From positions 7,333,501 to 7,397,500 of the forward strand of contig NC_060018.1 in NCBI RefSeq assembly GCF_021134715.1: a stretch of DNA of 64,000 nt, written 5' to 3'. The notes beneath the pieces are model-generated. The model worked only from the letters and a program-made list of their open reading frames with translations. It was not told where the DNA came from and searched no databases. Position 1 is the first letter of the stretch. Every line of letters starts with the position of its first letter. The translations under genes and the position numbers were made by a program. Below are positions 57,118 through 64,000 of the stretch, piece after piece. The DNA is from Daphnia pulex. Its lineage: Eukaryota; Arthropoda; Branchiopoda; Diplostraca; Daphniidae.

Positions 57118-57190
57118 GCCTTTGTGGCCTAATGGATAAGGCACCGGCCTCCTAAGCCGGGGATTGCGAGTTCGAGTCTCGCCAGAGGTA
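57118..57190 (+). tRNA. tRNA-Arg(CCT), inverted unit 23
   Basis: Array consensus gene, plus strand. Confidence 0.95.
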
Positions 57191-57382
57191 GCGAGCAACC
57201 GAAACTATAATTATCGAAAATCGTCGTTAAATTGGCAATTACTTGTCTTTTGTTTTACTGTTTTCAAGCAAAAATTTTCATTGGTCCAAGTGTTGGGAAA
57301 TCGCTGAAATGGCATGCTTAAACTTGGAAACCTTTGCCAGTGACAATTACTTGGCAGCGGAACTTATTCTGCTGTTTTACAG

Positions 57383-57604
57383 GTGAACTCTGACTCTCTC
57401 ATCCTTCTCTGCCGTCTTCACTGGTTCCTGGAGCAACAACGCGCTGAATTCAAGACGCTGGTCATGATGGTAAGGTGCATTCTCGGCAACGTGTACTTGT
57501 TGTCTCTCATCTACTTTTAGAAACTATCTAAACCTGGCCTACGATCACAGACCTCGACTTCGATGGACCTGACTGTTCTTACCACTCGTACGGACCATTG
57601 TTGA
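57383..57604 (+). other. Exon-like pair in spacer (shown in inverted unit 23)
   Basis: Acceptor-like CTGTTTTACAG ends at 57382. An 87-base open exon starts VNSDSLILLCRLHWFLEQ, then GTAAGG donor at 57470, intron-sized 51 bases ending CTACTTTTAG at 57520, then 27 codons and a stop at 57602-57604. Phases match. Unrecognised; possibly a captured gene fragment or chance. In normal units it lies on the minus strand (about 1737-1958 in unit 1). Confidence 0.3.
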
Positions 57605-57825
57605 GAGCATGCCTTATCCAGGGTCACCCCGTTGCTTAGTTTGTCTTGTCTTGTCCAGGGCCATCACATATGCTAAAGACCTAAAGACCTTTCGTTCTTC
57701 TCTCACTGTGTACTCCCCTACTGATTTTAAACTTGGATGTTCTCCCAAAAAATGACTAGAAATAACTTCTGGCGTCACTTGATCAAATGTTGTGTAGTTA
57801 CATTTACCAATAAAATGCCACAAAA

Positions 57826-57907
57826 CGCAGATAGTAGGATTCGAACCTACGCTCCAAGATGGAAACTGATTTCGAGTCAGTCGCCTTAACCACTCGGCCA
57901 TATCTGC
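57826..57907 (-). tRNA. tRNA-Ser(CGA), inverted unit 23
   Basis: Array consensus gene, minus strand; lacks the D-stem change of its sister in unit 24. Confidence 0.96.
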
Positions 57908-57984
57908 ATTCACTATTTTAGCAAAATATTTCGAATCTATCAGTACCTTTTTAGAGTGGAAAATATTTAATGAAAGAATTATAG

Positions 57985-58058
57985 TGGCCCGTAAGAGGAT
58001 CGAACTCATGACCTCCGCGTTATTAGCACGGCGCTCTAACCAACTGAGCTAACAGGCC
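57985..58058 (-). tRNA. tRNA-Ile(AAT), inverted unit 23
   Basis: Array consensus gene, minus strand; upstream flank shares private changes with unit 24. Confidence 0.95.
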
Positions 58059-58322
58059 AATAAATTGTTAACATATTAATCAAATGTTCATTCATCATCA
58101 GTTAGGTATACTCTGTGTGTCTTTAGAGAGAATGATTTAAGGTATCTACCAAGCAAGGCTATATCAGCAGCCAATTTCAATCGTCACTGTGAAGGCAATG
58201 CAAGCCAGTGATATTCATTGAGTGTTCGAGATATATTTGTAGTTTTATTGATCTGACATGATTCCCCATGGTTTGTGGTTAACTACTACTCATCATGAAC
58301 TAATAGTTTCGTCATATGCTAT

Positions 58323-58357
58323 TAATCGTGGCGGGACTCGAACCCGCAATTTTCGGA
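58323..58357 (-). pseudogene. tRNA-Arg(TCT) 3' fragment at inversion junction, unit 23
   Basis: Only the T arm, 3' acceptor and part of the anticodon 3' strand remain. Sequence then switches to a rearranged ACGGACG-rich piece of the Lys/Ser-TGA spacer in normal orientation. Confidence 0.9.
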
Positions 58358-58730
58358 AGTACGGACGTTCATGGACGGGCGGACATCTTTTACGGACGGA
58401 AGTACGGACGTTTTTCTATTCTTCGTAAACAAAATGGGTACACATTCTTTCATCCTATAATTTGTCTCTGACTACATTTTGTGTTTGTAAACTACACTCA
58501 AAGACCGCCATAATGCATTTCGGCACTGGTTCTGAAAAATAGACACGTTTCTGGAAACGCCAAGTAACAGGTCATGGTTCCACGGTTCCGAGATAGATCC
58601 CGGGACCTAGGATACCCATGACTGCACAGTTAATATTTGTAATCATGCGTAAATTTGAGATATTAGTAAACGATTGAAAATGAGTTGTTCCACTAGAAAA
58701 TACTAGCATGTGAAACAAATGGCAATTCAC

Positions 58731-58812
58731 CGCAGTTGGTAGGGTTCGAACCTACGCCCTCAGAGAGGAATAGATTTCAAGGCTATCGCCTTAACCACTC
58801 GGCCACAACTGC
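58731..58812 (-). tRNA. tRNA-Ser(TGA), variant, unit 24
   Basis: CAAGGCTATCG puts a mismatch in the anticodon-stem pair next to the loop. Confidence 0.85.
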
Positions 58813-58930
58813 CCCGAATTTTCAGACAATCTAGTAATAATATTTATTGGTTCACCAATATTTCCGTTTGACCTTACTGAAGAGCAGGAAAAATGAGAGA
58901 TGCAAAATCCTAGCACTTTCTTTAAGTGTA

Positions 58931-59014
58931 GGTCGTGTGGCCTAATGGATAAGGCGTCGGACTTCTATGAAAGTAGTTATCCGAAAATTGCGGGTTCGAG
59001 TCCCGCCACGATTA
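58931..59014 (+). tRNA. tRNA-Arg(TCT), intron-bearing, unit 24
   Basis: Array consensus. Confidence 0.95.
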
Positions 59015-59278
59015 ATAGCATATGACGAAACTATTAGTTCATGATGAGTAGTAGTTAACCACAAACCATGGGGAATCATGTCAGATCAATAAAACTACAA
59101 ATATATCTCGAACACTCAATGAATATCACTGGCTTGCATTGCCTTCACAGTGACGATTGAAATTGGCTGCTGATATAGCCTTGCTTGGTAGATACCTTAA
59201 ATCATTCTCTCTAAAGACACACAGAGTATACCTAACTGATGATGAATGAACATTTGATTAATATGTTAACAATTTATT

Positions 59279-59352
59279 GGCCTGTTAGCTCAGTTGGTTA
59301 GAGCGCCGTGCTAATAACGCGGAGGTCATGAGTTCGATCCTCTTACGGGCCA
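59279..59352 (+). tRNA. tRNA-Ile(AAT), unit 24
   Basis: Array consensus gene. Confidence 0.95.
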
Positions 59353-59429
59353 CTATAATTCTTTCATTAAATATTTTCCACTCTAAAAAGGTACTGATAG
59401 ATTCGAAATATTTTGCTAAAATAGTGAAT

Positions 59430-59511
59430 GCAGATATGGCCGAGTGGTTAAGGAGACTGACTCGAAATCAGTTTCCATCTTGGAGCGTAGGTTCGAATCC
59501 TACTATCTGCG
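59430..59511 (+). tRNA. tRNA-Ser(CGA), variant, unit 24
   Basis: AAGGAGACTG for AAGGCGACTG breaks one D-stem pair. Confidence 0.88.
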
Positions 59512-60146
59512 TTTTGTGGCATTTTATTGGTAAATGTAACTACACAACATTTGATCAAGTGACGCCAGAAGTTATTTCTAGTCATTTTTTGGGAGAACAT
59601 CCAAGTTTAAAATCAGTAGGGGAGTACACAGTGAGAGAAGAACGAAAGGTCTTTAGGTCTTTAGCATATGTGATGGCCCTGGACAAGACAAGACAAACTA
59701 AGCAACGGGGTGACCCTGGATAAGGCATGCTCTCAACAATGGTCCGTACGAGTGGTAAGAACAGTCAGGTCCATCGAAGTCGAGGTCTGTGATCGTAGGC
59801 CAGGTTTAGATAGTTTCTAAAAGTAGATGAGAGACAACAAGTACACGTTGCCGAGAATGCACCTTACCATCATGACCAGCGTCTTGAATTCAGCGCGTTG
59901 TTGCTCCAGGAACCAGTGAAGACGGCAGAGAAGGATGAGAGAGTCAGAGTTCACCTGTAAAACAGCAGAATAAGTTCCGCTGCCAAGTAATTGTCACTGG
60001 CAAAGGTTTCCAAGTTTAAGCATGCCATTTCAGCGATTTCCCAACACTTGGACCAATGAAAATTTTTGCTTGAAAACAGTAAAACAAAAGACAAGTAATT
60101 GCCAATTTAACGACGATTTTCGATAATTATAGTTTCGGTTGCTCGC

Positions 60147-60219
60147 TACCTCTGGCGAGACTCGAACTCGCAATACCCGGCTTAGGAGGCCGGTGCCTTA
60201 TCCATTAGGCCACAAAGGC
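60147..60219 (-). tRNA. tRNA-Arg(CCT), unit 24
   Basis: One variable-loop change (GCAATACCCGG). Confidence 0.93.
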
Positions 60220-60725
60220 TAAGTTATGTTGAATCTCCTATTCGAGGAATGACGTTATATTGCAAAGCTTTTTCCTAGAAGATAGCCAAACGTCCCATGT
60301 TATATAAACATACAGCGATTACCGTCTGTGGACATCGTCTCAATCTTGAAAACCATGTTTTTTGAATAATCTTAACTACAAACTCTATTTACAGCTTTCG
60401 AGTTCTATAACTGGACATACATTTACTATTGCAATTAGTTGTATCAAATATCAAGGCTTTCTACTCTCACAATGAGGGATACTCTTTCTCACTATCTCAT
60501 TTCATTATTTGTGTATGTTCCACGACCTATATCCGAATGTACTTCCTTTTGGTTCGCACTTTCTCTACATCGTAGGAATTAACGTAAAGAAACACCATGA
60601 GAACTCGTGTTGTCGTCTATGAACATCTATGAATTCTGCCCATAATGGTGAATGATTTCAAACGATATTAACTTGATAATAAATGGTGGAAAACCAACAA
60701 TACTAACTAAAATCAAAAGACTAGC

Positions 60726-60798
60726 CGCCCGATAAGGGACTTGAACCCTTGACCTCAGGATTAAAAGTCCCGCGCTCTACCGTCTGAGCTAACCGGGC
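60726..60798 (-). tRNA. tRNA-Lys(TTT), unit 24
   Basis: Array consensus gene. Confidence 0.96.
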
Positions 60799-61209
60799 TT
60801 ACTAATTTGTATTGCAATAGTTTTCCGTTCGAGTTCATTTTTAAATTTTACGATTGCTTATAGATCTTTTACGGACGGAAGTACGGACGTTTTTCTATTC
60901 TTCGTAAACAAAATGGGTACACATTCTTTCATCCTATAATTTGTCTCTGACTACATTTTGTGTTTGTAAACTACACTCAAAGACCGCCATAATGCATTTC
61001 GGCACTGGTTCTGAAAAATAGACACGTTTCTGGAAACGCCAAGTAACAGGTCATGGCTCCACGGTTCCGAGATAGATCCCGGGACCTAGGATACCCATGA
61101 CTGCACAGTTAATATTTGTTATCATGCGTAAATTTGAGATATTAGTAAACGATTGAAAATGAGTTGTTCCACTAGAAAATACTAGCATGTGAAACAAATG
61201 GCAATTCAC

Positions 61210-61291
61210 CGCAGTTGGTAGGGTTCGAACCTACGCCCTCAGAGAGGAATAGATTTCAAGTCTATCGCCTTAACCACTCGGCCACAACTGC
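61210..61291 (-). tRNA. tRNA-Ser(TGA), unit 25
   Basis: Array consensus. Confidence 0.96.
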
Positions 61292-61409
61292 CCCGATTTT
61301 TCAGACAATCTAGTAATAATATTTATTGGTTCACCAATATTTCCGTTTGACCTTACTGAAGAGCAGGTTAAATGAGAGATGCAAAATCCTAGCACTTTCT
61401 TTAAGTGTA

Positions 61410-61493
61410 GGTCGTGTGGCCTAATGGATAAGGCGTCGGACTTCTATGAAAGTAGTTATCCGAAAATTGCGGGTTCGAGTCCCGCCACGATTA
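61410..61493 (+). tRNA. tRNA-Arg(TCT), intron-bearing, unit 25
   Basis: Array consensus. Confidence 0.95.
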
Positions 61494-61757
61494 ATAGCAT
61501 ATGACGAAACTATTAGTTCATGATGAGTAGTAGTTAACCACAAACCATGGGGAATCATGTCAGATCAATAAAACTACAAATATATCTCGAACACTCAATG
61601 AATATCACTGGCTTGCATTGCCTTCACAGTGACGATTGAAATTGGCTGCTGATATAGCCTTGCTTGGTAAATACCTTAAATCATTCTCTCTAAAGACACA
61701 CAGAGTATACCTAACTGATAATGAATGAACCTTTGATTAATACGTTAAAAATTTATT

Positions 61758-61831
61758 GGCCTGTTAGCTCAGTTGGTTAGAGCGCCGTGCTAATAACGCG
61801 GAGGTCATGAGTTCGATCCTCTTACGGGCCA
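61758..61831 (+). tRNA. tRNA-Ile(AAT), unit 25
   Basis: Array consensus. Confidence 0.95.
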
Positions 61832-61908
61832 CTATAATTCTTTCATTAAATATTTTCCACTCTAAAAAGGTACTGATAGATTCGAAATATTTTGCTAAAA
61901 TATTGAAT

Positions 61909-61990
61909 GCAGATATGGCCGAGTGGTTAAGGCGACTGACTCGAAATCAGTTTCCATCTTGGAGCGTAGGTTCGAATCCTACTATCTGCG
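61909..61990 (+). tRNA. tRNA-Ser(CGA), unit 25
   Basis: Array consensus. Confidence 0.96.
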
Positions 61991-62625
61991 TTTTGTGGCA
62001 TTTTATTGGTAAATGTAACTACACAACATTTGATCAAGTGACGCCAGAAGTTATTTCTAGTCATTTTTTGGGAGAACATCCAAGTTTAAAATCAGTAGGG
62101 GAGTACACAGTGAGAGAAGAACGAAAGGTCTTTAGGTCTTTAGCATATGTGATGGCCCTGGACAAGACAAGACAAACTAAGCAACGGAGTGACCCTGGAT
62201 AAGGCATGCTCTCAACAATGGTCCGTACGAGTGGTAAGAATAGTCAGGTCCATCGAAGTCGAGGTCTGTGATCGTAGGCCAGGTTTAGATAGTTTCTAAA
62301 AGTAGATGAGAGACAACAAGTACACGTTGCCGAGAATGCACCTTACCATCATGACCAGCGTCTTGAATTCAGCGCGTTGTTGCTCCAGGAACCAGTGAAG
62401 ACGGCAGAGAAGGATGAGAGAGTCAGAGTTCACCTGTAAAACAGCAGAATAAGTTCCGCTGCCAAGTAATTGTCACTGGCAAAGGTTTCCAAGTTTAAGC
62501 ATGCCATTTCAGCGATTTCTCAACATTTGGACCAATGAAAATTTTTGCTTGAAAACAGTAAAACAAAAGACAAGTAATTGCCAATTTAACGACGATTTTC
62601 GATGATTATAGTTTCGGTTGCTCGC

Positions 62626-62698
62626 TACCTCTGGCGAGACTCGAACTCGCAATCCCCGGCTTAGGAGGCCGGTGCGTTATCCATTAGGCCACAAAGGC
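62626..62698 (-). tRNA. tRNA-Arg(CCT), variant, unit 25
   Basis: GGTGCGTTATCC changes one D-stem base, creating a mismatch in the A-box region. Confidence 0.87.
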
Positions 62699-63204
62699 TG
62701 AGTTATGTTGAATCTCCTATTCGAGGAATGACGTTATATTGCAAAGCTTTTTCCTAGAAGATAGCCAAACGTCCCATGTTATATAAACATACAGCGATTA
62801 CCGTCTGTGGACATCGTCTCAATCTTGAAAACCATGTTTTTTGAATAATCTTAACTACAAACTCTATTTACAGCTTTCGAGTTCTATAACTGGACATACA
62901 TTTACTATTGCAATTAGTTGTATCAAATATCAAGGCTTTCTACTCTCACAATGAGGGATACCCTTTCTCACTATCTCATTTCATTATTTGTGTATGTTCC
63001 ACGACCTATATCCGAATGTACATCCTTTTGGTTCGCACTTTCTCTACATCGTAGGAATTAACGTAAAGAAACACCATGAGAACTCGTGTTGTCGTCTATG
63101 AACATCTATGAATTCTGCCCATAATGGTGAATGATTTCAAACGATATTAACTTGATAATAAATGTTGGAAAACCAACAATACTAACTAAAATCAAAAGAC
63201 TAGC

Positions 63205-63277
63205 CGCCCGATAAGGGACTTGAACCCTTGACCTCAGGATTAAAAGTCCCGCGCTCTACCGTCTGAGCTAACCGGGC
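63205..63277 (-). tRNA. tRNA-Lys(TTT), unit 25
   Basis: Array consensus gene; upstream flank shortened (CTTAATGTTGG). Confidence 0.96.
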
Positions 63278-63687
63278 TTAATGTTGGTATTGCAATAGTT
63301 TTCCGTTCGAGTTCATTTTTAAATTTTACGATTGCTTATAGATCTTTTACGGACGGAAGTACGGACGTTTTTCTATTCTTCGTAAACAAAATGGGTACAC
63401 ATTCTTTCATCCTATAATTTGTCTCTGACTACATTTTGTGTTTGTAAACTACACCCAAAGACCGCCATAATGCATTTCGGCACTGGTTCTGAAAAATAGA
63501 CACGTTTCTGGAAACGCCAAGTAACAGGTCATGGCTCCACGGTTCCGAGATAGATCCCGGAACCTAGGATACCCATGACTGCACAGTTCATATTTGTAAT
63601 CATGCGTAAATTTGAGATATTAGTAAACGATTGAAAATGAGTTGTTCCACTAGAAAATACTAGCATGTGAAACAAATGGCAATTCAC

Positions 63688-63769
63688 CGCAATTGGTAGG
63701 GTTCGACCCTACGCCCTCAGAGAGGAATAGATTTCAAGTCTATCGCCTTAAACACTCGGCCACAACTGC
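63688..63769 (-). tRNA. tRNA-Ser(TGA), damaged, unit 26
   Basis: Three changes: an acceptor G-T pair, T54 to G in the B box (GGGTCGAAC), and D-loop GTGTTTAAGG for GTGGTTAAGG in the A box. Both internal promoter boxes are hit, so it is likely a pseudogene. Confidence 0.6.
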
Positions 63770-63887
63770 CCCGATTTTTCAGACAATCTAGTAATAATAT
63801 TTATTGGTTCACCAATATTTCCGTTTGGCCTTACTGAAGAGCAGGTTAAATGAGAGATGCAAAATCCTAGCACTTTCTTTAAGTGTA

Positions 63888-63971
63888 GGTCGTGTGGCCT
63901 AATGGATAAGGCGTCGGACTTCTATGAAAGTAGTTATCCGAAAATTGCGGGTTCGAGTCCCGCCACGATTA
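63888..63971 (+). tRNA. tRNA-Arg(TCT), intron-bearing, unit 26
   Basis: Array consensus; last complete gene in the window. Confidence 0.95.
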
Positions 63972-64000
63972 ATAGCATATGACGAAACTATTAGTTCATG

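Larger units (their letters stand above)
56502..58357. repeat. Inverted tRNA unit (unit 23), left arm of a palindrome with unit 24
   Basis: This is one unit in reverse: Lys plus, Arg-CCT plus, Ser-CGA minus, Ile minus, then a 3' piece of Arg-TCT minus. It shares private variants with unit 24 read in reverse, including ATTAATATGTTAACAATTT before Ile, GGCTAAGTTATG next to Arg-CCT and GGGCTTACTAATTTG next to Lys. It is therefore a sister copy of unit 24, arms about 1.85 kb with about 0.6 kb between them. Confidence 0.9.
58358..64000. repeat. Tandem tRNA-gene array, last block (units 24 to 26, continues past right edge)
   Basis: Normal orientation resumes in the Lys/Ser-TGA spacer after a rearranged join near 58350-58400. 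Units 24 and 25 are complete; unit 26 is cut by the window edge in the Arg-TCT/Ile spacer. Confidence 0.95.

Noticed and set aside
703-64000. CRISPR array or bacterial genomic island
   Set aside because: Repeats are 2.48 kb with eukaryotic tRNA genes, there are no short regular repeat-spacer units and no cas-like genes.

Overview
The window is eukaryotic and almost entirely repetitive. The eukaryotic signs are nuclear-type tRNA genes (two long-variable-arm tRNA-Ser, an intron-bearing tRNA-Arg(TCT)), a BEL/Pao LTR element, a piggyBac transposon whose transposase has a spliceosomal intron of 68 bases, and a BED-finger gene. This mix and the short intron fit an arthropod, perhaps a crustacean such as a water flea. 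That host assignment is inference only.

Main content: a tandem array of a ~2,479-bp unit carrying six tRNA genes in fixed order: Ser(TGA) minus, Arg(TCT, 11-nt intron) plus, Ile(AAT) plus, Ser(CGA) plus, Arg(CCT) minus, Lys(TTT) minus. I number the units 1-26 by the order of their tRNA-Ile genes (unit 26 runs off the right edge). I count 124 full-length tRNA gene copies (20 Ser-TGA, 20 Arg-TCT, 24 Ile, 22 Ser-CGA, 18 Arg-CCT, 20 Lys), plus six Arg-TCT 3' fragments, one interrupted Ile and one truncated Ser-CGA. Units 3, 9, 11, 14 and 18 are cut to a 545-bp step by one shared deletion junction. Units 10 and 19 share a second deletion that joins Ile to Lys. Units 11-13 and 14-16 form a 5,503-bp higher-order duplication.

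Layout: 1-342 is the 5' end of a BED-finger (probably hAT transposase-like) gene on the minus strand; 343-702 is AT-rich flank. The array runs from about 703 to 38584, where a BEL/Pao element (38585-45202, 5-bp target duplication GGTCA) interrupts a tRNA-Ile gene. The array resumes to 48372, where a structurally complete 7.2-kb piggyBac (48373-55551, TTAA duplication) sits in the Ser-CGA/Arg-CCT spacer. The array continues to a 100-N gap (56402-56501), then an inverted unit (23) mirrors unit 24, and normal-orientation units 24-26 run to the right edge.

Functionally the array is a Pol III gene bank: each unit supplies both tRNAs for Arg AGR codons, two for Ser TCA/TCG, one for Lys AAA and one for Ile ATT. 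Array homogeneity, shared junctions and the higher-order repeat point to unequal exchange and gene conversion. The two mobile elements are recent guests in neighbouring units.
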